Shown here: positions 1 to 9,381 of the stretch, piece after piece | How positions within the stretch are numbered: position 1 is the first letter of the stretch | Layout of the letters: the number at the start of each line of letters is the position of its first letter | Source of the DNA: Metridium senile | Lineage: Eukaryota; Cnidaria; Anthozoa; Actiniaria; Metridiidae | DNA: 64,000 bases | Direction: 5' to 3' | Assembly: GCA_949775045.1 (NCBI GenBank) | Contig: OX459110.1 | Coordinates: 2,251,001 to 2,315,000, forward strand | The notes under the pieces: model-generated | Told to the model about the DNA's origin: nothing | What the model saw: only the letters and a program-made list of their open reading frames with translations | The model's database searches: none | Translations under genes and position numbers: made by a program

Positions 1-533
1 GGAGGACCTGGTACTGGACCCCAGTACCGCCCTGATTGTAGCTTTGTGAAAGCTTTCCCAATTACTTGATCAATAGTTTTTGTGATCTGTTCTTTCAACG
101 TTTCTCGTGTCTTATTCTTTCCGTCCAAAGATGCTCTTTTCAATCTTGATATTGTTTTAGGAATTTCGTATTTATCATGACCTTCTTTGTTTTGTTTCAA
201 AGCAGCACCATCTTTAGTAATCCTTTTCTTGTCGTTTGTCGAGGACATCTTGTTCTCTAACTTTCTCAGACGTGTGTTTTGTTCCTTTAACATCAACTTA
301 ATTTCTTCATTTGATTTTGAAGAAACATCATCATCAATGACTGCAGTATTCATGTGGTTGTTGTTTGACGAGGGCATATTCGTCTGTAACTTGTTCAGTC
401 TTGTGTTTTGCTCATGTAACATCAATTCAATACGCACTAACTCCCCACAACACAAAAACACCGCCATTAGTGAGGCAATGATAGTGAGCTTAGATGGTGA
501 ATTCACCAAATCCACGTCTTTTTTGTTCGTCAT
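1..533 (-). CDS. CniFL copy 0, N-terminal part (cut by window edge)
   Basis: This is the 5' part of a cnidarian ficolin-like gene that continues beyond the left edge. The frame is open from the ATG at 533 to base 1, about 177 codons. It encodes a short cytoplasmic tail, a hydrophobic anchor (about residues 16-33), two coiled-coil blocks, a furin-type RLKR site and the first collagen triplets. It is nearly identical to copy C (9382-11499), including the SGRYWGPVPG linker without cysteines. The Ig domains and FReD lie outside the window, so intactness cannot be judged. The start is the first ATG (MTNKKDVD), preceded by AAA at -3, as in all paralogues. Confidence 0.88.
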   Translation of the reverse strand, partial: MTNKKDVDLVNSPSKLTIIASLMAVFLCCGELVRIELMLHEQNTRLNKLQTNMPSSNNNHMNTAVIDDDVSSKSNEEIKLMLKEQNTRLRKLENKMSSTNDKKRITKDGAALKQNKEGHDKYEIPKTISRLKRASLDGKNKTRETLKEQITKTIDQVIGKAFTKLQSGRYWGPVPGP

Positions 534-770
534 TTTAGACCGAGCAATATCAAACAACGAAGTTTTAACGTCGTGAAAACATACCAAGACTAAGATGTGT
601 AATACAATCACAGTTTACAGAAAAAAGACAAGAATTGGAATTCTATACCCGGAGGTCAAATGCCTCTCAGTTTGGAATTCCCCTAGTAACACAGGGTGCC
701 CGACTTCCCTTATTTACTGCAACGTCAGATCAAAGATGCCCCACATTTGTATATGTTAATCAGACTTGTC
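534..770 (-). promoter_or_regulatory. conserved 5' flank / probable promoter of CniFL copy 0
   Basis: This block of about 230 bp is repeated almost unchanged upstream of every full-length CniFL copy. Read on the minus strand it holds a TATA-like AGTAAATAAGG roughly 190 bp before the ATG, followed by the 5' leader. No clear splice acceptor lies between it and the ATG, so the transcript may be intronless. The promoter role is inferred from position and conservation. Confidence 0.4.
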
Positions 771-1798
771 GATTTTTGACAATTTCAAATATTTCAATTT
801 CAAATGCATTTTGGGTCATGTAATATTGTTTGAAGAAAAAATAATTTATTCTTGATGTATTCCATTCAAAACAATGTACGAGCTTGTCAACGTTATGGGT
901 AGAAAATATCACTGTATTATCTATTAAAAATCAATGAGGCCCACGATGCCCTTTGGTCTTGGAGTATACTATTATGTATTCAACGTTTTTTGAAATAGCT
1001 GAATACAATATTTGCGCTCTTCCTTGTTTCAATTGTACATGTGATTTCCAGTAAAAATGACAAACACAACAATATAATATAAAATATTTTAATATATAAT
1101 TATTATGGCAAACATAATAAAAATCATTGAAAACTACGGCGATACTTGATGTAGCATCCTTCCCGCTAACTCTTGTTATATTCTTTACAATTTTTCTAAA
1201 AATGTTTGAATTTCCACTATAAGTGTGACCACATGACGTACTACCTTTTATTATATGGATAACAGTGTTTTATCAGAAACTAAAACACTCGTATTTCAGC
1301 CACAATTTCACTAGTGAAGATATGTACCAAATGTCTCGTATGTACGCGCGCGTCCTAAAATGTTTTTTCTTTATGTCCATATAATAAAAAGAACATTACA
1401 CATTAGGTTGAAAATATTAATAGAGAATAAACTTCATATCTTCGCGCCATCGTGTAATATCCTCTACGTACCAACCCATGATTAACTCTATAAGTTTTAC
1501 TAAGAATTATTACAGTATCAGCACCAAACTGGGCTGAGAACTTTAAGTTCTATTGTTAATAGTTATAAAAATATAAAAATACATTATGAGCCTGCTATAC
1601 TGCTAGTACAGCGACTTCCTTGCAAAATATACAATTAAGATCACAGACCCCACCCATAAGGGTTATAATTCGCACTACCCCTCCCCTCGTCCTGTTCAAG
1701 TTTGGCGTATTGTCTATTTTGACAATAACCATAATGCCTTCTGTTATTGCTGGGGGGTGGGGAGGGGGCGGTAGCTATTGTTATTCAAATTAAGCAAA
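771..1798. other. AT-rich conserved spacer
   Basis: No gene is recognised. From about 1030 the spacer carries the roughly 700-bp AT-rich block shared by most CniFL spacers. It includes a minus-strand open frame of about 66 codons (near 1050-1260) without its own ATG. The 51-bp repeat seen in other spacers is absent. A G-rich run lies near 1750-1770, just before the M1 MITE. Confidence 0.6.
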
Positions 1799-2366
1799 TA
1801 GACCAAATCGGTTAACGTGTTGCTATGTATGTTTCGACCCAACTCAAAACCTTAGGGTATAGAGTACTAAAGTGTGACGTCACGAAAACATAGATTTTGT
1901 CTTTACACTTGTTTGTTGACAATTTCGATAGACAATCAAAATAGATGCTCGCACGCCAAATGTGACGAGAAACAGTCCAATAGCAGCTGATATATGGCCA
2001 CTTGAATATATAATTTCCCCATACAAATCACTGCAATTTACGCTCTGTTCCAAACTTGAAAATACAGTGTTTTGTATGGGGAAATTATATATTCAAGTGG
2101 CCATATCTCAGCTGCTATTGGACGAATGTTGGTAAAATTTAATACGTGCACATCTTTTGAAAACCAAAAATATGATATAGTTAAAATAATTTTCTATGAC
2201 GTCATCACTTTAGTACTCTTAATAAACGTCTGTTCCAAAAACATCCCATGCGTACGTGATATCGAAATACATAAGACAAAAATTCTTATTCCCAAAAGAT
2301 TTGAATAGGATCGAAACATACATATATAGCAACATCCATAGCAACGCGTTAGCCGATTTGGTCTAT
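1799..2366. mobile_element. M1 foldback MITE (long form)
   Basis: The ends are inverted repeats: the left end ATAGACCAAATCGG followed by TTGCTATGTATGTTT matches the reverse complement of the right end (2311-2366). Inside, 1978-2122 forms a hairpin whose arms contain GGCCACTTGAATATATAATT and its complement. It encodes no protein. Related copies lie at 6700-7301 and 12786-13626, with short forms at 17665 and 46610. Confidence 0.7.
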
Positions 2367-2370
2367 AGAG

Positions 2371-2640
2371 GGATTCCATGGCAACCATCCATGGTAAATA
2401 GACCATTTTAACGATGACGTCATTTTACTACCAGTACCAGAATGCTTTACGAAATTACATAGCAACGCGTTAGCCGAAATTTGGTAAATAGATCATTTTA
2501 ACGATGACGTCATTTTACTACCAGTACCAGAATGCTTTACGAGATTACATAGCAACGCGTTAGCCGAAATTTGGTAAATAGACCATTTTAACGATGACGT
2601 CATTTTACAACCAGTACCAGAATGCTTTACGAATTTTCTG
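2371..2640. repeat. 90-bp satellite with CRE site, 3 units
   Basis: Three units have a period of 90 bp (TGACGTCA at about 2415, 2505 and 2595). Each unit contains the palindromic CRE/ATF core TGACGTCA. Each also contains AGCAACGCGTTAGCCG, which is the end sequence of the adjacent M1 MITE. The period is a multiple of three, so long but meaningless open frames run through it. Confidence 0.85.
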
Positions 2641-2952
2641 TCTTATTTAGATTTTTATACCTTCTTGAGAATACTAGAACAATAGACACTAATTATTTAA
2701 CAAAAGAAAGAAGGCAAAGCATTCTGGTATAATTCGTTATAATTTCTTCATCTTAAATACTGTACTAGTATATAAACGCTAATGAATACATAAATTAAAC
2801 TGGTAGCATACTACGATAAAATACAAATGGCTTATTAAGGAATCAATGTATAAGAGACTGACATGGAAAATGTAGGTTTTTACAGTACCTGATTACAAGA
2901 CGTACCATGACATCTATACCATTGAAGAACAAATCTACATTAATTATTAGAA
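2641..2952. other. 3' flank of CniFL copy A
   Basis: This conserved sequence joins the 90-bp satellite to the stop codon of copy A and recurs downstream of most copies. It contains the presumed 3' UTR. AATAA-like stretches occur on the minus strand, but I see no convincing AATAAA poly(A) signal. Confidence 0.45.
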
Positions 2953-5067
2953 TTACCCTGGTCGTAATTTCATTTCATTGGTTTTGTAAGACAACCTATT
3001 ACTTTTATAGTGATACCAAGTTAAACCATCGTCCTTCACTACGTTTCCTACATATTTACCGTTAAGATTAGAATAGTTGCAGTTGTCATACCACCATGCA
3101 CCAGTACGAAGAGCAGCACAATTATAACTACTATGCCCATCATTATCTCTATCTTTTGTAGTAAATGCCATGTTGTTATGATATGCTAATGAATCCCCAG
3201 CATTACCTGAATACGAGCCTACCCTAATTCTGTATTTGTCAGCTTCGTCACCAACACTGAAACTACCATATTTAGCATGGATCTTAGTTCCATCCCAGTC
3301 CCCTATATCCACGCGCAGACTTGATGCTGTTCTTGCTGTCAGTCGATGAATGTAGTCATTACCCAACCAAAACTCACCATTCAGGTTTCCAAAACCTGTT
3401 TTGTAGTCTTGCCAGTTAAGATAAAAGTCAACTGATCCGTCTTTTCGTCTTTGGAACACGGTCCATCCCCCACCGTCAGTTGTCATGTCACAGTAGACTT
3501 GAAAGGCGCCTTGGTCGTCAGGTTGTACAGTGTACACACCGTTACGTCTCTCTCCGGTTTTGTAGATTTCTGAACAATCTTTTTGATATACAGTGAGAGT
3601 TGATTTACTTTCTACATAAAAAACATTAGCGCTTGTAGCAATGCACACAAACACACCTGAATCAATCCCTCTAAAGTCTTTTAGAATCAAAGAACCATGT
3701 CTTATTTCATATCTGCCTGCAGGAAGAACACCATTGTCTTTTCTCCAGCTGATAACTGGCTGAGGGTCTCCTTTAGTACTGCAGTCCAGAACAACAGTCT
3801 TGCCAATCAACCCAGTGTATAATGAACGTGGTTTGATGGTAAAACTTGGCAGCTCAACGACAATAAGAAATGTTCCTTTGATAACAGAACCAAGAAGATT
3901 CTCAGCCTTACACAAATATGTTCCTGAATCATCTTTGATTGACCTCAACAAGGTCAGCTGTCCGTCATTGATAACACTACGATTGGCTGGTAACGAACCA
4001 ATAGCTTTAGACCACATGACCTTTGGTCTAGGATGTCCCGTCACGTCACATGTTGGTAGAATGACGTCATTTCCTATCTTTGTGTAGATTGGTCCTTTGG
4101 TCAAGGTCAATTGTGGACGAAAGTTCACCTCGATTGCTGCTTTGTTGTGGTCTTTACCAAGAATATTGGAAGCGTGACACTGATAGCTTCCTGAGTCACT
4201 GGGCGTGACTGACCTCAATTCAAGTTTCCCACTACTGTCGACTGTCGTTCTGTCCGTTGCTAGGGAACCATTTAGTTTACTCCACATAACGATAGGTCGT
4301 GGATAACCACTTGCAGAACAATGCAAGATGGCGGACTGGCTTTCATTGATTACCAAATGACGAGGTGAAATGATCACTGACGGAGCTGCTAGGGAAGGAC
4401 CAGGTTCCCCCTTCGGTCCCGGCATGCCTCGGGGACCAGCAGCTCCATTGATGCCAGGACTACCTTTAAAACCACGTGGTCCTCGTTTTCCTGTTCTTCC
4501 TAGTTTTCCTCGTGGACCACGCGGTCCTGGTGGACCGGGAGGTCCTGGTACTGATTGTAGTTTTGTGCAATTGCAAGCTTTTCCAATTTCTTGATGAATA
4601 GTTTTTGTGATCTGTTCTTTCAACGTTTCTTGTGTCTTATTGTTTTCGACCAAAGTTGCTCTTTTTAATCTTGATATTATTTTAGGAATTTCGTATTTAT
4701 CATGACCTTTTTTGTTTTGTTTCAAAGCAGCACTATCTTTAGTAATCCTTTTCTTGTCGTTTGTCGAGGACATCTTGTTCTCTAACGTTCTCAGACGTGT
4801 GCTTTGTTCCTTTAACATCAACTTAATGTTCACAATTTCTTCATTTGATTTTGAAGAAACATCATCATCAATGTCTGCAGTATTCATTTGGTTGTTGTTT
4901 GACGGGGTCATCTTCGTCTCTAACTTGTTCAGTCTTGTGTTTTGCTCATGTAACATCAATTCAATACGCACTAAGTCTCCACAACACAAAAACACCGCCA
5001 TTAGTGAGGCAATGATAGTCAGCTTGGATGGTGAATTCACCACATCGACGTCTTTTCTGTTCGTCAT
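2953..5067 (-). CDS. CniFL copy A: TM-coiled coil-collagen-3xIg-FReD protein, 704 aa
   Basis: This is an intact single-exon gene for a cnidarian ficolin-like protein. In order: cytoplasmic tail 1-15; hydrophobic type II anchor 16-33; heptad blocks about 34-54 and 80-100; furin-type RLKR at 133-136; CNC at 165-167; about 17 Gly-X-Y triplets at 175-225; three Ig domains (about 229-317, 320-405, 408-494), each with paired Cys and a Trp; FReD about 497-704. The FReD has the calcium motif DRDND and a GAWWYDNC pocket segment. The start is the first ATG after the upstream stop; the open frame continues 28 codons upstream without an ATG. By family, the protein should trimerise through the collagen region and bind acetylated glycans on microbes at or near the cell surface. 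That role is inferred. Confidence 0.92.
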   Translation of the reverse strand: MTNRKDVDVVNSPSKLTIIASLMAVFLCCGDLVRIELMLHEQNTRLNKLETKMTPSNNNQMNTADIDDDVSSKSNEEIVNIKLMLKEQSTRLRTLENKMSSTNDKKRITKDSAALKQNKKGHDKYEIPKIISRLKRATLVENNKTQETLKEQITKTIHQEIGKACNCTKLQSVPGPPGPPGPRGPRGKLGRTGKRGPRGFKGSPGINGAAGPRGMPGPKGEPGPSLAAPSVIISPRHLVINESQSAILHCSASGYPRPIVMWSKLNGSLATDRTTVDSSGKLELRSVTPSDSGSYQCHASNILGKDHNKAAIEVNFRPQLTLTKGPIYTKIGNDVILPTCDVTGHPRPKVMWSKAIGSLPANRSVINDGQLTLLRSIKDDSGTYLCKAENLLGSVIKGTFLIVVELPSFTIKPRSLYTGLIGKTVVLDCSTKGDPQPVISWRKDNGVLPAGRYEIRHGSLILKDFRGIDSGVFVCIATSANVFYVESKSTLTVYQKDCSEIYKTGERRNGVYTVQPDDQGAFQVYCDMTTDGGGWTVFQRRKDGSVDFYLNWQDYKTGFGNLNGEFWLGNDYIHRLTARTASSLRVDIGDWDGTKIHAKYGSFSVGDEADKYRIRVGSYSGNAGDSLAYHNNMAFTTKDRDNDGHSSYNCAALRTGAWWYDNCNYSNLNGKYVGNVVKDDGLTWYHYKSNRLSYKTNEMKLRPG

Positions 5068-5290
5068 TTTAGACCGAGCGCGAGCAATATCAAACAACGC
5101 AGTTTTAACGTCGTGAAAATATACCAAGACAAAGATGTGAAATACGATCACAGTTTACAAGAACAGACAATAATGGCTGGAATTCTATACCCAGAGGTCG
5201 AATTGCTATCAGTTGGGAATTTCCCTAGTGACACAGGGAGCCCAACTTCTCTTATTTACTGCACCAGATCAGAGATGCGAAACATTTGTA
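5068..5290 (-). promoter_or_regulatory. conserved 5' flank / probable promoter of CniFL copy A
   Basis: This is the same conserved upstream block as for the other copies. The TATA-like AGTAAATAAG (minus strand) is at 5251-5260. It is nearly identical to the flank of copy D, matching the close relation of the two genes. Confidence 0.4.
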
Positions 5291-5554
5291 TATGTTAATT
5301 TGACTGGTTGATTTATCATGATTTATGACAATTTTAAATAGGATAGCGTTAGAGGGCGAGTTATTATCACTGAATTTAGCTTAACAGTCTTTTAGATTTG
5401 ACTGTGAAAAGTTCAGTGCCGTGTGCATGTCTTGCCGCGACCGTGATGTTTCTATAATGTTTGACATGCCTAGTTGCCTTGCCTTGACCGCCTCGAACTT
5501 AAAACAAATAGATACAGTGTTTGAGCCAAAGTGGCAATTTGATTTTAACACATG

Positions 5555-5905
5555 CATGGATATAGTGTTTGTACTCTATTCCACGGTAGCAATTTGATTC
5601 TATTTCATGGATATAGTGTTTGTACTCTATTCCACGGTAGCAATTTGATTCTATTTCATGGATATAGTGTTTGTACTCTATTCCACGGTAGCAATTTGAT
5701 TCTATTTCATGGATATAGTGTTTGTACTCTATTCCACAGTAGCAATTTGATTCTATATCATGGATATAATGTTTGCGCTCTTTTCCACAGTAGCAATTTG
5801 ATTTTATTACATGGATATAGCATTTGCGCTCTATTCCACGGTAGAACTTATATTTTATGGATATAAAGTTTGCGCTCTATTCCACAGCAGCAATTTTATT
5901 TAATT
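5555..5905. repeat. 51-bp tandem repeat, about 7 units
   Basis: Units begin CATGGATATAGTGTTTG and contain CTCTATTCCACRGTAGCAA. Spacing is 51 bp at the start of the array (5555, 5606 and so on). The period is a multiple of three, so a spurious 17-residue repeat peptide is open on the plus strand. Similar arrays lie upstream of D, E, F and I. Confidence 0.85.
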
Positions 5906-5935
5906 TCATGTATATAGTGTTTGCTCTCTTCTTTG

Positions 5936-6640
5936 TTACAACTTCACATGTGATTTCCAGTAAAAATGACAAATACAACAATATAATGTAATATATTTTA
6001 ATATATAATTATTATGGCAAACATAATAAAAATCATTGAAAACTACGGGAATACTTGATGTCGCATCCTTCCCGCTAACTCTTGTTATATTCTTTACAAG
6101 TTTTCTAAAAATGTTTGAATTTCCACTATAAGTGTGACCACATGACGTACTACCTTTTATCATATGGATAACAGTGTTTTATCATAAACTAAAACAATCG
6201 TATTTCCCATAATTCCACTTGTGAAGATATGTACCAAATGTCCCGTATGTACACGCGCGTCCTAATTTTTTTTTCTTTTTGTCCATATAATAAAAAGAAC
6301 ATTACACATTAGGTTGAAAATATTAATAGAGAATAAATTCATATCTTCGCGCCATCGTGTAATATCCTCTATGTACTAACCCAGGATTAACTCTATAAGT
6401 TTTATTAAGAATTAATACAATATCAGCACCAAACTGAGCTAAGAACTTTAAGTTCTATTGTTAATAGTTATAAAAATACATTATGAGCCTGCTATACTGC
6501 TAGTACAGCGACTTCCTTGCAAAATATACAATTAAGATCACAGACCCCAGCAATAAGGGTTATACTTCGCACTACCCCTCCCCTGGTCCTGTTCAAGTAT
6601 GGCGTATTCTCTATTTTGGCAATAACCATAATGCCTTCTG
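5936..6640. other. conserved AT-rich spacer block
   Basis: This block of about 700 bp is shared by nearly all CniFL spacers. A minus-strand open frame (5936-6163) is partly kept in several paralogous spacers (near 1050, 12050, 25400, 31450, 45900). It is broken by a stop near 21410 and by a one-base insertion near 34982. It has no consistent ATG. It may be a relic of a retroelement ORF or chance openness; I do not call a gene. Confidence 0.5.
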
Positions 6641-6699
6641 TAATTGCTGGGGGAGGGGGGGGGGGGGGGGCGGTAGCTATTGTAATTCAAATCAAGCAA

Positions 6700-7301
6700 A
6701 TAGACCAAATCGGCTAGCGTGTTGCTATGTATGTTTTGATTCAACTCAAAACCTTAATATAGAATATAGAGTACTAAAGTGTGACGTCGCGAAAACATTA
6801 ATTTTGGCTTTAACACTTGTTTTTTGACAATTTCGATAGACAACCAAAATAGATGTTGGCACGCCAAATGTGCATAGCGAAAATCAGTCAAATAGCAGCT
6901 GATATATGGCCACTTGAATATATAATTTCCCCATACAAATCACTGCAATTTACGCTCTGTTCCAAACTTGAAAATACAGTGTTTTGTGTGTGGAAATTAT
7001 ATATTCAAGTGACCATATCTCAGCTGCTATTGGACGACTCTTGGTCAAATTTGCTACGTGAACATCTTTTGTGATTGCCCATCAAAATTTAAAACCAAAA
7101 ATATGATATAGTGAAAATAATCTTTTATGACGGCATCACTTTAGTACTCTTAATAAACGTCTGTTCCAAAAAACATCCCATGCGTACGTGATATCGAAAA
7201 ATATAAAACAAACAATCTTATATTCCCAAAAGATTTGAATAGCGTCTAAACATACATATATAGCAATATCCATAGCAACGCGTTAGCCGATTTGGTCTAT
7301 A
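6700..7301. mobile_element. M1 foldback MITE (long form)
   Basis: This copy has the same architecture as 1799-2366: terminal TAGACCAAATCGGCTA and its complement, and an internal hairpin at about 6890-7037. A long G run (about 6650-6670) lies just outside the left end. Confidence 0.7.
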
Positions 7302-7326
7302 GATGGATTCCATGGCAACCATCCAT

Positions 7327-7570
7327 GGTAAATAGACCATTTTAACGATGACGTCATTTTATTCATGCCAGTACCAGAATGCTTTAAGAAATTACATAGC
7401 AACGCGTTAGCCCAAATTTGGTAAATGGACCATTTTAACGATGACGTCATTTTACTACCAGTACCAGAATGCTTTACAAAATTACATAGCAACGCGTTAG
7501 CCGAAATTTGGTAAATAGACCATTTTAACGATGACGTCATTTTACTACCAGTACCAGAATGCTTTACGAA
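7327..7570. repeat. 90-bp satellite with CRE site, 3 units
   Basis: Three units carry TGACGTCA. The first unit has a short insertion (ATTCATG) after the CRE. It sits between M1 and the 3' flank of copy B. Confidence 0.85.
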
Positions 7571-7892
7571 TTGTCTGTCTTATTTAGATTTTTATACCTT
7601 CTTGAGAATACTAGAACAATAGAAACTAATTATTTAACAAACGAAAGAAGGCAAAGCATTCTGGTATATTAATTCATTAAAATGTCTACATCTTCAATAC
7701 TGTACTAGTATATAAACGCTAATGAATACATAAATTAAACTGGTAGTATACTACGATAAAATGCAAATGGCTTATTAAGGAATCGATGTATAAGAGACTG
7801 ACATGGAAAATGTAGGTTTTTACAGTACCTGATTACAAAACGTGTCGTGACATCTATGCCATTGCAGAACAAATCTACAGTAATTATTAGAA

Positions 7893-8862
7893 TTACCCTG
7901 GTCGTAGTTTCATTTCACTGGTTTTGTAAGACAATTTATTATTTTTATAGTGTCTCCATTCTAATCCACCTTCTTTGACTATGTTTCCTACATATTTACC
8001 ATTAAGATTAGAATAGTTGCAGTTGTCATACCACCATGCACCAGTACGAAGAGCAGCACAATTATAACTACTATGCCCATCATTATCTCTATCTTTTGTA
8101 GTAAATGCCATGTTGTTATGATATGCTAATGAATCCCCAGCATTACCTGAATACGAGCCTACCCTAATTCTGTATTTGTCAGCTTCGTCACCAACACCAA
8201 AACTACCATATTTAGCATATTTACTAGTTCCATCCCAGTCCCCTATATCCACGCGCATACTTGATGCTGTTCTTGCTGTCAGTCGATGAATGTAGTCATT
8301 ACCCAACCAAAACTCACCATTCAGGTTTCCAAAACCTGTTTTGTAGTCTTGCCAGTTAAGATAAAAGTCAACTGATCCGTCTTTTCGTCTTTGGAACACG
8401 GTCCATCCCCCACCGTCAGTTGTCATGTCACAGTAGACTTGAAAGGCGCCTTGGTCGTCAGGTTGTACTGTGTACACACCGTTACGTCTCTCTCCGGTTT
8501 TGTAGATTTCTGAACAATCTTTTTGATATACAGTGAGAGTTGATTTACTTTCTACATAAAAAACATTAGCGCTTGTAGCAATGCACACAAACACACCTGA
8601 ATCAATCCCTCTAAAGTCTTTTAGAATCAAAGAACCATGTCTTATTTCATATCTGCCTGCAGGAAGAACACCATTGTCTTTTCTCCAGCTGATAACTGGC
8701 TGAGGGTCTCCTTTAGCACTGCAGTCCAGAACAACAGTCTTGCCAATCAACCCAGTGTATAATGAACGTGGTTTGATGGTAAAACTTGGCAGCTCAACGA
8801 CAATAACAAAAGTTCCTTTGGTAACAGAACCAAGAAGATTCTCAGCTTTACAAAAATAAGTT
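7893..8862 (-). pseudogene. CniFL copy B, 5'-truncated (half Ig2, Ig3, FReD)
   Basis: The frame is open from the stop at 7893 up to about 8862, where similarity to CniFL ends inside the second Ig domain. There the sequence passes directly into the 90-bp satellite. The anchor, coiled coil, collagen, Ig1 and promoter are missing, and no in-frame ATG precedes the domains. The remaining part matches copy A almost exactly across Ig3 and most of the FReD (shared NVFYVESKST stretch). It differs near the C-terminus (KEGGLEWRHYKNN). It is a recently truncated copy and is unlikely to be expressed unless it is fused to another promoter. Confidence 0.85.
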
Positions 8863-9075
8863 CATTTTACAACTAGTACCAGAATACTTTACGAAATTAC
8901 ATAGCAACGCGTTAGCCGAAATTTGGTAAATAGATCATTTTCACGATGACGTCATTTTTCTTCCAGTACCAGAATGCTATACGAAATTACATAGCAACGC
9001 ATTAGCCGAAATTTGGTAAAGACTATATTCACGATGACGTCATTCTACTACCAATACCAGAATGCTTTCGAATTT
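8863..9075. repeat. 90-bp satellite at truncation point of copy B
   Basis: The array starts inside a unit (CATTTTACAACTAGTACC) directly abutting coding sequence. CRE cores are at about 8947 and 9035. The rest, up to 9381, is the ordinary 3' flank of copy C. Confidence 0.8.
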
Positions 9076-9381
9076 GCTGTCTTATATATTGTTATACCTT
9101 CTTGAGAATACTAGAACAATAGACACTAATTATTTAACAAAAGAAAGAAGGCAAAGCATTCTGGTATATTTATTAATATCATTTCTTGATCACCTAAATA
9201 CTGTACTAGTATATCAATGTTATTGAATAAACTAAACTAAACACAAAAAATGCAAATGGCTTATCAACGAATCAATGTATAACAGACTGACAGGAAAAAT
9301 GTAGGTTTTTACAGTACCTGATTACAAAACGTGCCATGACATCTATGTCATTGAAGAACAAATCTACAGTAATTATTAGAA

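Noticed and set aside
187..576. Plus-strand frame repeated in all copies (at 4712, 11153, 16153, 24168, 44274 as well)
   Set aside because: It is antisense to the coiled-coil and anchor region of the CniFL genes. Its conservation is explained by the sense gene.
4370..4594. Plus-strand Gly/Pro-rich frame that looks like a collagen gene
   Set aside because: It is the antisense of the collagen region of copy A. GGN and CCN codons are complementary, so collagen coding yields a collagen-like antisense frame. The same occurs at 10799, 15811, 19543 and 43920.
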